From assembly GCF_026008495.1 (NCBI RefSeq), contig NZ_BQUN01000116.1, forward strand, positions 68,610 through 132,609: 64,000 nucleotides of DNA, read 5' to 3'. This stretch comes from Streptomyces sp. A012304. Lineage in GTDB: Bacteria; Actinomycetota; Actinomycetes; Streptomycetales; Streptomycetaceae. The notes beneath the pieces were generated by a model. That model had not been told where the DNA came from, did not search any database, and saw only the letters and a program-made list of their open reading frames with translations. A program made the translations under genes and the position numbers. Positions 15,782-24,170 of the stretch are shown piece by piece (the first letter of the stretch is position 1; each line of letters begins with the position of its first letter).

Positions 15782-16825
15782 GTGGTCAGCGTGCAGCAGT
15801 GGACAGGTCGGGAGGCGAGCGCCCTGCGCGCCGCGTTGCGTATGAGCATGCGCGCTTTCGCCGAGCACCTCGGTGTCGCGCTGCGCACGGTTGCGAAGTG
15901 GGAGAGCCTCGGCGCGGAGACGCAGCCACGCCCGGACACCCAGGCCATCCTCGACACTGCGCTCGCACGGGCGGATTCCGCCTCCCAATCCCGGTTCGAG
16001 ACAGTGTTGATCTCTGAACGGCAGAGCGCGCGGCCGACGGACTACGAGACCTGGACCGAGGACATCGAGCGCGCTGTTGTCTGCATCAGCCGCCAGGACT
16101 TCCCTTTCGCCTCAACCCTGTTGAACCGCTGGCTGGGCAGCCGTGCACCACACCAACTGGACGACAAGGGCCTCTATTTGTACGGCCGTTCCCTCGTGCT
16201 CCTTGGCGACCTCCAGCGCGATCAGGGCGCGATCCTCGGCCCACTCTCAGCCCGGCACTCCTACCTGACCGCTCGCGGCATGTTCACCGAACTCGACATC
16301 CCTCGCCGGGTGGCCCAGATCGAGCTCTCCCTAGCCGTCGTCCAGGAGATGTCCGGCCAGCTGGAAGCCTCCGCCCGCCAGTACGAACTCCTCGCCGAGG
16401 ATGAGCGATTGAGTTTCCGCGACCGCGCCAGGGCCCGGCTCTGGGTGGGTACGGCGCTGAGCAAGGAGGGCGACAACGAGTACGCCACCGGCGTCATGGT
16501 CGAGGCCACCCGCTCCTTCGAGGACCTGGGCGAACCGGAGGACTGGTCGGTCGCGCACCAGAAGCTGGCCCTGGCCCACCGCGGTGCCGGCGACCTGAAG
16601 CAGGCCCTGCACTACATCGGCATCGCGCGCACGACCGGCACGGTCGACTCCCCGATGCAGCGGGTGCGGTTGGACACCGCGTACGGGCACATCCTTCTGT
16701 CGGATGCGGCGACCCGGAATGATGGGCTGTCCGTCCTCGATCAGGCGGCACACGTGGCCCGGCAGTACGGGCTGAGCCACCAGCTGCGCAGCATCGAGGG
16801 CATCCGCAAGGACCAGCAGGGATGA
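15782..16825 (+). CDS. XRE-family regulator with TPR-like sensor region (347 aa)
   Basis: An N-terminal Cro/C1-type helix-turn-helix occupies about residues 8-62 (WTGREASALRAALRMSMRAF then EHLGVALRTVAKWESLG), followed by a link (RPDTQAILDTALARA) and a long helical region with TPR-like repeats (for instance RARARLWVGTALSKEGDNEY, WSVAHQKLALAHRGAGDLKQ). This build is typical of Streptomyces peptide- or metabolite-sensing regulators. GTG at 15782 is chosen because GGAGGT lies five bases upstream; an upstream in-frame ATG at 15719 would overlap the tandem repeat. It probably controls both itself and the divergent leftward arm. The stop overlaps the YdcF gene start by four bases. Confidence 0.8.
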   Translation: MVSVQQWTGREASALRAALRMSMRAFAEHLGVALRTVAKWESLGAETQPRPDTQAILDTALARADSASQSRFETVLISERQSARPTDYETWTEDIERAVVCISRQDFPFASTLLNRWLGSRAPHQLDDKGLYLYGRSLVLLGDLQRDQGAILGPLSARHSYLTARGMFTELDIPRRVAQIELSLAVVQEMSGQLEASARQYELLAEDERLSFRDRARARLWVGTALSKEGDNEYATGVMVEATRSFEDLGEPEDWSVAHQKLALAHRGAGDLKQALHYIGIARTTGTVDSPMQRVRLDTAYGHILLSDAATRNDGLSVLDQAAHVARQYGLSHQLRSIEGIRKDQQG

Positions 16826-17511
16826 GCCAGGGAGTGCCAGTGCCGGAGCACGAGCAGCGCCAGATCACCGACGAGCAGTTCCACGACGCGACGCTGATCT
16901 GGAACTACCACCAGATGGGCCACGAGCAGCGGCCCTGCTCGGCGGCGATCGGCCTGGGTAGCCACGACCTCGGGGTGGCTACCGCGGCCGCCGATCTGTA
17001 CCGCGCCGGTCTCTTCCCAGTCGTGGTGTTCAGCGGCGGCAACAGCCCCACCACCCGGGCCCGTTTCCCGCGCGGCGAGGCGGTGCACTACCGCGAGCAT
17101 GCGCTGAGCCTGGGTGTGCCGGACGAAGCGATCCTGGTCGAGCCGAAGGCAGCCAACACTGGTCAGAACATCACGTTCTCCCGCGAGCTGCTGGCCGAGG
17201 CCGGCATCGCGGTGGAGTCGCTGCTGCTGATCTCCAAGCCGTACATGGAGCGCCGCTCGTACGCGACGTGCCGCAAGCTGTGGCCCGAGGCGGAGGTTGT
17301 CTGCGCCTCCGAGCCACTGGAGTTGGACGACTACATCAAGTCCATCGGCGACGAGAAGCTCGTCGTCGACATGCTCGTCGGCGATCTGCAGCGGGTGATC
17401 GAGTACCCGAAGCTCGGCTTCGCCGTCGAGCAGGACGTACCGGGGGACGTGTATGACGCTTACAAGCGCCTCCTGGGCGCCGGCTTCGACAGCCGCCTCA
17501 TCAGCAGCTGA
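16822..17511 (+). CDS. YdcF family (DUF218) protein (229 aa)
   Basis: The DUF218/YdcF fold is indicated by the alternating strand-helix pattern ACSAAIGLGSHDLGV.TAADL, the glycine-rich FPVVVFSGGNSP, the acidic ILVEPKAANTGQNITFSREL (the conserved E...NT..N motif) and LLLISKPYMERRSY. Members bind nucleotides such as SAM; no reaction is established. There is no membrane segment, unlike the envelope-linked YdcF/SanA relatives, so this is a cytosolic type. The ATG overlaps the XRE gene (ATGA), so they are translationally coupled. In Streptomyces accessory regions this type travels with XRE regulators and WbqC-like genes, which fits the decayed gene that follows. Confidence 0.8.
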   Translation: MSQGVPVPEHEQRQITDEQFHDATLIWNYHQMGHEQRPCSAAIGLGSHDLGVATAAADLYRAGLFPVVVFSGGNSPTTRARFPRGEAVHYREHALSLGVPDEAILVEPKAANTGQNITFSRELLAEAGIAVESLLLISKPYMERRSYATCRKLWPEAEVVCASEPLELDDYIKSIGDEKLVVDMLVGDLQRVIEYPKLGFAVEQDVPGDVYDAYKRLLGAGFDSRLISS

Positions 17512-17533
17512 GCCACTTGGTGCTGGTCGCGGG

Positions 17534-18170
17534 GTGTGCGCGATCCATCAGCCGAACCTGTTCCCGCGGCTGTCCACGCTGGCCAAACTGTATGCCGCCG
17601 ACCGGTGGATCGTGCTGGACGACGTGCAGTTCGCCCGGCGCGACTATCAGCACCGTGCCCGCCTCGCAGCCTTGGACGATCCGGGTCGGCAGCAGTGGCT
17701 CACGCTCCCGACGCACCTTCCACATGGGCGACCGACGCTGGTCAGCCAGGCGCGGCTCGTTGATTCCCGCCGCTCGCGGCGGACGGTCGAGCTGCTCTCG
17801 ACACTGCTCCCTTCGATGCGCAAGGCATCCCCGTGCTGCCCTTCCACGCCCCTGCGGATACCGGCGACCCGCTCTGGCGGTGGAGCCGACGGATCAGCAG
17901 CCTCTGGGGCTTGAGCAAGATCGGCTCCAGAGCGCTGGCGAACCGACTGGTTGCCCATCGCTAGACGCGAACTCCGTCCGCTACGACGCGACCGTCCGCA
18001 ACCACATCGTCGAGCACCTCGGCCGACGCGAGCTGCGGTCCCTCAACCAGCCCTCGCTCGTCCAGGGCCGGATCCGTGCGCTCCAGGACGGCGGCCTTGA
18101 GGCGTCCACGATTGAGGGCACCTTCGACTGCGCTTCCAGGCCGGCAACAAGCTCGCCTTCGACGCCTTGC
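17534..18170 (+). pseudogene. Decayed WbqC-like gene and following remnants
   Basis: From a GTG at 17534 the frame reads CAIHQPNLFPRLSTLAKLYA, then DRWIVLDDVQFARRDYQHRA, the conserved start of the WbqC family (HQPNYFP-type motif, then D.VQF...YQ.R). After about 95 residues the match is lost. A second frame picks up near 17816 with GIPVLPFHAPADTGDPLWRW and runs to a stop at about 17964; a third gives VRYDATVRNHIVEHLGRREL up to about 18120. Three frames in 600 bp mean frameshifts and probably deletions; no intact product is possible. WbqC-like proteins are thought to act in sugar or lipid modification. The remnant abuts the right repeat. Confidence 0.65.
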
Positions 18171-18177
18171 CCGACGT

Positions 18178-18288
18178 CCGAAAGCCCCGCCCGAACCCCG
18201 CGAAACCTCAGCTCACGGCCACACCAAGCAATAAGGCTGATGCCCCGCCTCGTGCAGCCGATGTGAGAAGTCCTGCCACTCGTGCAGC
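18178..18288. repeat. Right 111-bp direct repeat of genomic island (att-like, copy B)
   Basis: Same orientation as 10065-10175, 107 of 111 positions identical. It includes the functional 3' end of the gene at 18213. Unlike copy A it lacks the left arm of the terminator hairpin: the sequence diverges exactly at the loop. This places one edge of the crossover region between the two hairpin arms. Confidence 0.8.
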
Positions 18289-18644
18289 AGTTGGTACACG
18301 TTGAACGCGTCGCGGGGGCCGCCCCGGTCGGGGACCGTGGACCAGATGAAGGCCGCCGCGCCCACGGCCTCCTCGCCGATGTCGCGGAGGGGGTCGACGA
18401 CTGTCATGGGGAGCTTGACGACCGCGTAGTCGGGGTGCAGGACGACCAGTTCCAGGGGCGGCACCTTGTGCAGGGGGACGCCCTCGATGCCCGTGAGGAC
18501 CATCGCGGCCATCGTCTCGGGCTTGATCTTGGTGAACATGCCGTTCATGCCGAGCTCGTCGCCGCCGAGTTCCTCGGGGCGCATCGAGATCGGGACGCGG
18601 GCGGCCGTCGCGCCGTCCGGCGCGCCGAAGTACTTGTACGTCAC
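18213..18644 (-). CDS. Conserved Streptomyces protein of unknown function, island target gene (143 aa)
   Basis: Soluble protein beginning VTYKYFGAPDGATAARVPIS, with a middle PPLELVVLHPDYAVVKLPMT and the end HEWQDFSHRLHEAGHQPYCL. It is a conserved hypothetical next to hemL in my memory of Streptomyces genomes. GTG at 18644 (or 18650) is the likely start; the frame upstream is Arg-rich and unconvincing. Its last 25 codons lie in the right 111-bp repeat, so the present 3' end was supplied by the island while the original end remains at 10100-10175. The coding product seems unaffected since the differences in the repeat are silent. It is transcribed away from hemL. Confidence 0.7.
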   Translation of the reverse strand: MTYKYFGAPDGATAARVPISMRPEELGGDELGMNGMFTKIKPETMAAMVLTGIEGVPLHKVPPLELVVLHPDYAVVKLPMTVVDPLRDIGEEAVGAAAFIWSTVPDRGGPRDAFNVYQLLHEWQDFSHRLHEAGHQPYCLVWP

Positions 18645-19221
18645 CCCCACCCGACCACCATTCCTGCTCCCCGCCCGGAGGCGGTCGACCCGGCGATCGA
18701 TACGCCGATCGATCCGCTCGGGTTCACCTGGTACACCCTGTGCCTGACGTGCTTCCGTACTCTCCGCAGTTTCCTCCGCGTCGCGCCGGTGCCTTCCCCG
18801 CCGGGCACGTCGAGGACCCAGGTCGTCAGTCCCCTCGCCCAGTCCGCCACCGCGATGCATATCTCCACCCGACTGCTTTTCTAGGACGCGTGGCCCCCGC
18901 CGCGCAACCCGATCATCGTGTCAGTGACCTCCCCCACGGCCGCCCGCCGAAACGTGCGTCGAAACACCTGCCCGCAGGATCTTCGCAGCCCCTCGGCACA
19001 TACTCCGGGCGAGCCGCGTCCACCTGCCACAGTTTCGCAGATGGCGGACAGACGGGAGAGGGGCGACCGGCCGGATCCCGTCGGACCCCGCGGCCCGCCG
19101 GGCCCCGCGAGCCCGTCGGACCCCGCGGCCCCGCTGTCGCCGGTCCGCCCTGGCCTACCCTGAGGATGTCACTGGCAACCCCAGTCCCAGAAGTCGGAGA
19201 AGGTCGGAGTAGTCGCAGGTC
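18645..19221. other. Gene-free divergent region upstream of hemL
   Basis: No convincing gene in 577 bp. Contains CGATCGAT twice, 14 bases apart, near 18696-18717, and a GC-rich direct repeat (CCGTCGGACCCCGCGGCCC-type) in 19079-19130. The last 35 bases have AGTCGGAG and GGTCGGAG as possible ribosome sites for hemL. Promoters for hemL and the leftward gene must lie here but I cannot place them. Confidence 0.4.
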
Positions 19222-20538
19222 ATGAGCGAATTGCCCTATTCATACGATGCGCCTGTCTCGCAGGCCCTGTTCGACCGCGCGGCCGCCGTCACGCCGGGCG
19301 GCGTGAACTCCCCCGTGCGCGCCTTCCGCGCCGTGGGCGGCACGCCCCGGTTCATGGTGTCCGGGAAGGGCCCGTACCTCACCGACGCCGACGGGCGGGA
19401 GTACGTCGACCTGGTCTGCTCCTGGGGGCCCATGATCCTCGGGCACTCGCACCCCGAGGTCATCGCGGCCGTGCAGGAGGCCGTCGCGCACGGCACCTCC
19501 TTCGGTACGCCCGGTGAGGGGGAGGTCGCCCTCGCCGAGGAGATGGTCGCCCGGATCGAGCCCCTGGAGCAGGTGCGGCTCGTCTCCAGCGGGACCGAGG
19601 CCACCATGTCGGCCATCCGGCTCGCCCGCGGGTTCACCCGGCGCTCCAAGGTGATCAAGTTCGCCGGGTGCTACCACGGGCACGTGGATTCGCTGCTGGC
19701 CGCCGCCGGGTCCGGGGTCGCCACCTTCGCGCTGCCCGACACACCGGGTGTCACCGGTGCCCAGGCCGGCGACACGATCGTGCTGCCGTACAACGACCTG
19801 GAGGCCGTGCAGGAGGCCTTCCACCGGCACCCCGGGGAGATCGCCTGCGTCATCACGGAGGCCTCGCCGGGGAACATGGGCGTCGTGCCGCCGCTGCCCG
19901 GGTTCAACCAGGGGCTGAAGGACGCCTGCCAGAACAACGGCGCGCTCTTCATCTCCGACGAGGTGATGACCGGTTTCCGCACCAGCCGCGCCGGGTGGTA
20001 CGGCATCGACGGCGTCAAGCCCGACCTGATGACCTTCGGGAAGGTGATGGGCGGCGGCTTCCCCGCGGCCGCCTTCGGCGGACGGGCCGACGTGATGGCC
20101 CACCTCGCGCCTGCCGGGCCCGTCTACCAGGCAGGCACCCTCTCCGGGAACCCGGTCGCCACCGCCGCCGGGCTCGCCCAGCTCCGTCTCCTCGACGACG
20201 CCGCCTACGCCAAGGTCAACGCGGCGTCCGAGCGGATCCAGGCGCTCGTCTCGGACGCGCTGTCCAAGGAAGGTGTCGCGCACACCCTGCAGAGCGCGTC
20301 CAACATGTTCTCCGTCTTCTTCACGGACCGGCCCGTCCGTGACTACGAGGACGCCAAGGCGCAGGAGTCGTTCCGCTTCACCGCCTTCTTCCACTCGCTG
20401 CTGGCGAACGGCGTCTACCTGCCGCCGTCGTCCTTCGAGTCCTGGTTCGTGTCCACGGCCCACGACGAGCGGGCCATCCAGCGGATCGCCGACGCCCTCC
20501 CGGCGGCGGCCCGAGCGGCTGCGGAGGCCACCGCGTGA
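19222..20538 (+). CDS. hemL: Glutamate-1-semialdehyde 2,1-aminomutase
   Basis: PLP enzyme that converts glutamate-1-semialdehyde to 5-aminolevulinate, the last C5-pathway step to tetrapyrroles. Class III aminotransferase features are all present: GGVNSPVRAF (26-35), SSGTEATMSAIRLAR (122-136), DEVMTGFR (246-253) and the PLP-binding lysine 274 in TFGKVMGGGFP. Full length (438 aa) with the usual YDAPVSQALFDRA start. ATG at 19222 follows a weak Shine-Dalgarno. The stop overlaps the next gene's GTG by four bases. Heme supply is a natural partner for the cytochrome c assembly genes 3 kb downstream. Confidence 0.97.
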   Translation: MSELPYSYDAPVSQALFDRAAAVTPGGVNSPVRAFRAVGGTPRFMVSGKGPYLTDADGREYVDLVCSWGPMILGHSHPEVIAAVQEAVAHGTSFGTPGEGEVALAEEMVARIEPLEQVRLVSSGTEATMSAIRLARGFTRRSKVIKFAGCYHGHVDSLLAAAGSGVATFALPDTPGVTGAQAGDTIVLPYNDLEAVQEAFHRHPGEIACVITEASPGNMGVVPPLPGFNQGLKDACQNNGALFISDEVMTGFRTSRAGWYGIDGVKPDLMTFGKVMGGGFPAAAFGGRADVMAHLAPAGPVYQAGTLSGNPVATAAGLAQLRLLDDAAYAKVNAASERIQALVSDALSKEGVAHTLQSASNMFSVFFTDRPVRDYEDAKAQESFRFTAFFHSLLANGVYLPPSSFESWFVSTAHDERAIQRIADALPAAARAAAEATA

Positions 20539-21230
20539 GCAACAGCAGTGACATCACCGTCGTCCATCTGATGCGGCACGGCGAGGTCGCCAACCCGGAC
20601 GGCATCCTCTACGGCCGTCTCGCCGGCTACCACCTCTCCGAGCTGGGCCGGCGGATGGCCGACCGGGTCGCCGAGCACCTCGCCACCCGTGACGTCACCC
20701 ATGTCTGCGCCTCGCCGCTGGAGCGGGCGCAGGAGACGGCCACGCCGATCGCCAAGACGCACGGGCTCGACATCGCCACCGACGAGCGGCTCATCGAGGC
20801 CGGCAACGTCTTCCAGGGCAAGACCTTCGGCATCGGGGACGGGGCGCTGCGCCGGCCGGAGAACTGGCGGCACATCTACAACCCGTTCCGGCCATCGTGG
20901 GGCGAGCCGTACGTCGACCAGGTCGTCCGGATGATGGGGGCGCTGGACGCGGCGAAGGACAAGGCCCGGGGGCACGAGGCCGTGCTGGTCAGCCACCAGC
21001 TGCCGATCTGGATCGTGCGGTCGTACGTCGAGCGGCGGCGGCTGTGGCACGACCCGCGCAAGCGGCAGTGCACGCTCGCCTCGCTGACGACGTTCACGTA
21101 CCAGGGTGACCGGATCGTGTCCGTCGGGTACACCGAGCCCGCCCGTGACCTCGTTCCCCCGCATCTCCTCGCCGGCGCCAAGCGGGTGAAGGGGAAGGGA
21201 CAGGGGCAGGGCAAGGCCTTCGGGGCGTAG
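20535..21230 (+). CDS. Histidine phosphatase family (phosphoglycerate mutase-like) protein (231 aa)
   Basis: The catalytic LMRHGE motif is at residues 12-17 (phospho-acceptor His15), with the substrate-pocket ASPLERAQETATPIA and a second His in LVSHQLPIWIV. These mark the histidine phosphatase superfamily; the substrate may be a phosphorylated metabolite and the old label phosphoglycerate mutase is not supported for this branch. GTG start overlaps hemL's stop (GTGA), so the two are cotranslated. The end is Gly/Gln/Lys-rich (KGKGQGQGKAFGA), unlike the core. Just after the stop are C-rich short repeats. Confidence 0.88.
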   Translation: MSNSSDITVVHLMRHGEVANPDGILYGRLAGYHLSELGRRMADRVAEHLATRDVTHVCASPLERAQETATPIAKTHGLDIATDERLIEAGNVFQGKTFGIGDGALRRPENWRHIYNPFRPSWGEPYVDQVVRMMGALDAAKDKARGHEAVLVSHQLPIWIVRSYVERRRLWHDPRKRQCTLASLTTFTYQGDRIVSVGYTEPARDLVPPHLLAGAKRVKGKGQGQGKAFGA

Positions 21231-21240
21231 GACCACCTCC

Positions 21241-21272
21241 AGCCCACCCCCAGCCACCCCCAGCCCACCCCC
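21241..21272. repeat. Short tandem repeat AGCC(C)ACCCCC x3
   Basis: Three head-to-tail copies of AGCCCACCCCC, the middle one a base shorter, immediately after the phosphatase stop. Pyrimidine-rich on this strand. Probably slippage-generated; no function suggested. Confidence 0.7.
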
Positions 21273-21394
21273 ACCGCCGTAATGGCCGACTTCTTGCGGT
21301 TGTTACGGAATGCGGAAGATTCGGCGGAACCTCCCCGTCCGTCCCGTCCTCTGACTGGGTGACCCAGCAGAGAACGTGACGAACGGGGACTGCC

Positions 21395-22699
21395 ATGCGC
21401 ATTCTCACCCGAAGGGGAGCACTCGGGCTCGGCGCCGGAGCCGTGGCCGCCGCCGGACTCGCGGGGTGCGCCGACTCCGCCCCCTCAGACGGCTCGACCC
21501 GGACGACGGGTTCCGCCGGTTCCGGGAAGGGCCCCGGGGAGAATCGTTCCGCCAACCCGTCGGCCCCGGCTCCGGCCCCGGCCCGGCCCCTCGGTGACGG
21601 CTCCACCTCCTTCACCGGCAAGCAGCCCCACCAGCCGGCCGCGCCCGAGCCGCTGGAGCCCGGGCAGGAGCCGCCGCAGTTCGTCGTCTTCTCCTGGGAC
21701 GGGGCGGGCGAGGTCGGCAACGGGCTCTTCCCGCGCTTCCTCGACCTCGCCAAGGAGCACGGCGCGTCCATGACCTTCTTCCTCTCGGGCCTGTATCTGC
21801 TGCCCGAGTCGAAGAAGCGGCTCTACGACCCGCCGAACAACCCGCGCGGCGCCTCCGACATCGGCTACCTCACCGACGGGCACATCAAGGACACGCTGAA
21901 GAACCTCCGTCGCGCCTGGCTGGAGGGCCATGAGATCGGCACCCACTTCAACGGGCACTTCTGCGGTGACGGCCGCGGCTCGGTCGGTCACTGGACCCCG
22001 CGGCAGTGGCGCAGCGAGATCGACCAGGCGAAGGCCTTCGTGAAGGAGTGGCGCACCAACACCGGCTGGACCGACCTGCCCGCGCTGCCCTTCGACTACG
22101 ACAAGGAACTCGTCGGCGGCCGCACACCCTGCCTGCTCGGCCAGGACAACCTGCTGCCCACCGCCCGCGCCCTCGGCTGGCGGTACGACGCCTCCTCGCC
22201 CGGCGGCCGTCAGGTCTGGCCGGAGAAGCGGCAGGGGATATGGGACCTGCCGTTGCAGCAGATACCTTTCCCCGGGCGCCGTTTCGAGGTCCTCTCGATG
22301 GACTACAACATGCTCGCCAACCAGTCCGTCAACTCCACCAAGGCGCCCGCCCACAACTACCCGCGCTGGCGCGAGCAGTCCGCCCAGGCGTACATCCAGG
22401 GATTCAAGCGGGCATACGAGACAAACCGGGCACCCTTCTTCGTCGGCAACCACTTCGAGCAGTGGAACGGCGGCATCTACATGGACGCCGTCGAGCAGGC
22501 GTTCCGGCACATCGCGCGCGAGAAGGAGAAGGGCGCGGACGTACGGCTGGTCTCCTTCCGGCAGTTCGTGGACTGGATCGACGTACAGAAGCCGGAGGTG
22601 CTCGCCAAGCTGCGTGGCCTGGAGGTGGGGGAGCGGCCGGCCGGTGGCTGGAAGAGCTACCTCGCAGCGGCCTCGCCGAGCCCTTCGAGCACCGCCTGA
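21395..22699 (+). CDS. Secreted lipoprotein with polysaccharide-deacetylase-like domain (434 aa)
   Basis: A twin-arginine-like signal (LTRRGALGLG) ends in the lipobox LAGC, so the mature protein is a lipid-anchored exported protein. After a low-complexity Ser/Pro/Gly linker to about residue 85, the domain starts PQFVVFSWDGAGEVGNG, resembling the NodB homology start (motif 1 usually has two adjacent Asp; here DG). EGHEIGTHFNGHFCG gives a His-x3-His pair as in motif 2, and the C-terminal FFVGNHFEQWNGG. It probably acts on cell-wall or other glycans, but motif deviations leave catalysis open. ATG 21395 is preceded by CGAACGGGGA. Stands alone, 66 bp before the cytochrome c genes. Confidence 0.75.
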   Translation: MRILTRRGALGLGAGAVAAAGLAGCADSAPSDGSTRTTGSAGSGKGPGENRSANPSAPAPAPARPLGDGSTSFTGKQPHQPAAPEPLEPGQEPPQFVVFSWDGAGEVGNGLFPRFLDLAKEHGASMTFFLSGLYLLPESKKRLYDPPNNPRGASDIGYLTDGHIKDTLKNLRRAWLEGHEIGTHFNGHFCGDGRGSVGHWTPRQWRSEIDQAKAFVKEWRTNTGWTDLPALPFDYDKELVGGRTPCLLGQDNLLPTARALGWRYDASSPGGRQVWPEKRQGIWDLPLQQIPFPGRRFEVLSMDYNMLANQSVNSTKAPAHNYPRWREQSAQAYIQGFKRAYETNRAPFFVGNHFEQWNGGIYMDAVEQAFRHIAREKEKGADVRLVSFRQFVDWIDVQKPEVLAKLRGLEVGERPAGGWKSYLAAASPSPSSTA

Positions 22700-22765
22700 A
22701 ATGCGGATTTCCACCCGCAAGGGGGGTGCGCAAGATCCCCGGAACGGGCATGCGAAACTTTTCAC

Positions 22766-23395
22766 ATGAGTGCCGCCAGCCGCGCCCCCCTGCGCCCGAC
22801 CACCCGGATCCGCTCGCGCCGCACCGCCCTGTCGGCAGCCGGTGCCGTCGCCGCGGCGCTGCTTGTGTCCGCGTGCACCTCCGGAGGCAAGTCCGGCGGC
22901 AGCGGAGACACCAACTTCGTCATGGGCGAGGACGGCATCTCCACCGTCGCCAAGGACAAGCGCACCCCCGCCCCTGACCTGTCCGGCAGGACGGTCGACG
23001 GCAAGCAGCTCGACGTGGCCTCCTACAAGGGCAAGGTCGTCGTGCTGAACGTGTGGGGCTCCTGGTGTGCCCCCTGCCGGGCCGAGGCGCCGAACTTCCA
23101 GAAGGTCTACACCGACCTCAAAGACCGTGGCGTGCAGTTCGTCGGCATCAACACCCGCGACACCAAGGCCGCCAACGCCCTGGCGTTCGAGAAGCAGCAG
23201 GGTGTCACCTACCCCAGCCTGTACGACCCGACCGGCAAGCTGATGCTCCGGTTCGAGAAGGGCACGCTCAACCTCCAGGCCATCCCCTCCACGCTCGTCC
23301 TCGACCGGGACGGGAAGATCGCCGCCCGCTCGCTGGCCGCGCTCAGCGAGGACAAGCTGCGCTCCATGATCGACCCGGTCCTCGCGGAGAAGTGA
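22766..23395 (+). CDS. TlpA/ResA-like thioredoxin lipoprotein for cytochrome c assembly (209 aa)
   Basis: Extracytoplasmic thiol-disulfide reductase expected to keep apocytochrome c haem-binding cysteines reduced. Signal peptide with lipobox VSAC (Cys37), then a thioredoxin fold with the active site WCAPC (Cys101 and Cys104) in VLNVWGSWCAPCRAEAPNF, and the cis-Pro loop QAIPSTLVLDRDG. ATG at 22766. First of four genes (22766-26992) with 1-4 base gaps or overlaps that make a complete system II pathway: this protein, CcdA, ResB and CcsB. Confidence 0.93.
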   Translation: MSAASRAPLRPTTRIRSRRTALSAAGAVAAALLVSACTSGGKSGGSGDTNFVMGEDGISTVAKDKRTPAPDLSGRTVDGKQLDVASYKGKVVVLNVWGSWCAPCRAEAPNFQKVYTDLKDRGVQFVGINTRDTKAANALAFEKQQGVTYPSLYDPTGKLMLRFEKGTLNLQAIPSTLVLDRDGKIAARSLAALSEDKLRSMIDPVLAEK

Positions 23396-23396
23396 C

Positions 23397-24167
23397 GTGA
23401 GCGCGGTCATGACGCTCGCCGCGGACGGCTACAACGGCACGGTGCTCAACGGGGCACTCCTCGTCGCGCTGCCCGTCGCGCTGCTCGGCGGTCTCGTCTC
23501 CTTCTTCTCCCCGTGCGTCCTGCCGCTGGTCCCCGGCTACCTCTCCTATGTCACCGGCGTCACCGGCACCGACCTCGGTGAGGCCCGGCGCGGCCGGATG
23601 GTCGCGGGTGCCTCGCTGTTCGTGGCCGGCTTCACCGCCGTGTTCGTCTCCGGCGGCGCCCTGTTCGGCTACTTCGGGCAGACGCTCCAGGAACAGCAGG
23701 GCGTCTTCTCCAAGGTGCTGGGCGTGCTGATGATCCTCCTGGGGGTCTTCTTCATGGGCCTGATGCCCTGGATGACCCAGCGGGAGTTCCGCTTCCACCG
23801 CAGGCCGGTGACCGGGCTGGTCGGCGCCCCGCTGCTCGGCGCGTTGTTCGGCATCGGCTGGACGCCGTGCATCGGCCCCACCCTCGCCTCCGTCCTCGCC
23901 CTGTCCTCGCAGCAGTCGAGCGCGGGCCGCGGGGCGGTCCTGACCGTCGCCTACTGCCTGGGCCTCGGCGTCCCCTTCGTGCTCGCCGCGGTCGCCTTCC
24001 GCAAGGCCCTCGGCGCCTTCGGCTGGGTCAAGCGCCACTATGTCTGGGTGATGCGGGCCGGCGGCACGATGATGATCGTGACCGGCCTGCTGCTGCTGAC
24101 CGGCGCGTGGGACGCCCTCGTGCAGGACATGCAGTCCTGGTCCGCCGGCTTCACTGTGGGGATCTGA
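23397..24167 (+). CDS. ccdA: Cytochrome c biogenesis protein CcdA
   Basis: Six-span membrane protein that passes electrons from cytosolic thioredoxin to the exported thioredoxin encoded just upstream. Two conserved Cys-Pro elements are visible: FFSPCVLPLVPGYLSYVTG near residue 40 and GIGWTPCIGPTL near 160, which hold the redox pair. Start is GTG at 23397, one base after the preceding stop. Length (256 aa) is normal. Confidence 0.95.
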   Translation: MSAVMTLAADGYNGTVLNGALLVALPVALLGGLVSFFSPCVLPLVPGYLSYVTGVTGTDLGEARRGRMVAGASLFVAGFTAVFVSGGALFGYFGQTLQEQQGVFSKVLGVLMILLGVFFMGLMPWMTQREFRFHRRPVTGLVGAPLLGALFGIGWTPCIGPTLASVLALSSQQSSAGRGAVLTVAYCLGLGVPFVLAAVAFRKALGAFGWVKRHYVWVMRAGGTMMIVTGLLLLTGAWDALVQDMQSWSAGFTVGI

Positions 24168-24170
24168 TCC

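Noticed and set aside
18696..18717. Two CGATCGAT boxes as an operator
   Set aside because: They fall in a region with several G/C-rich repeats and encode RIDRRIDRR in a frame; spacing and context give no clear case.
21326..21350. GGAAC...CGTCC upstream of the lipoprotein as an ECF-type promoter
   Set aside because: Spacing (14 bases) is too short for known ECF consensus; not supported.
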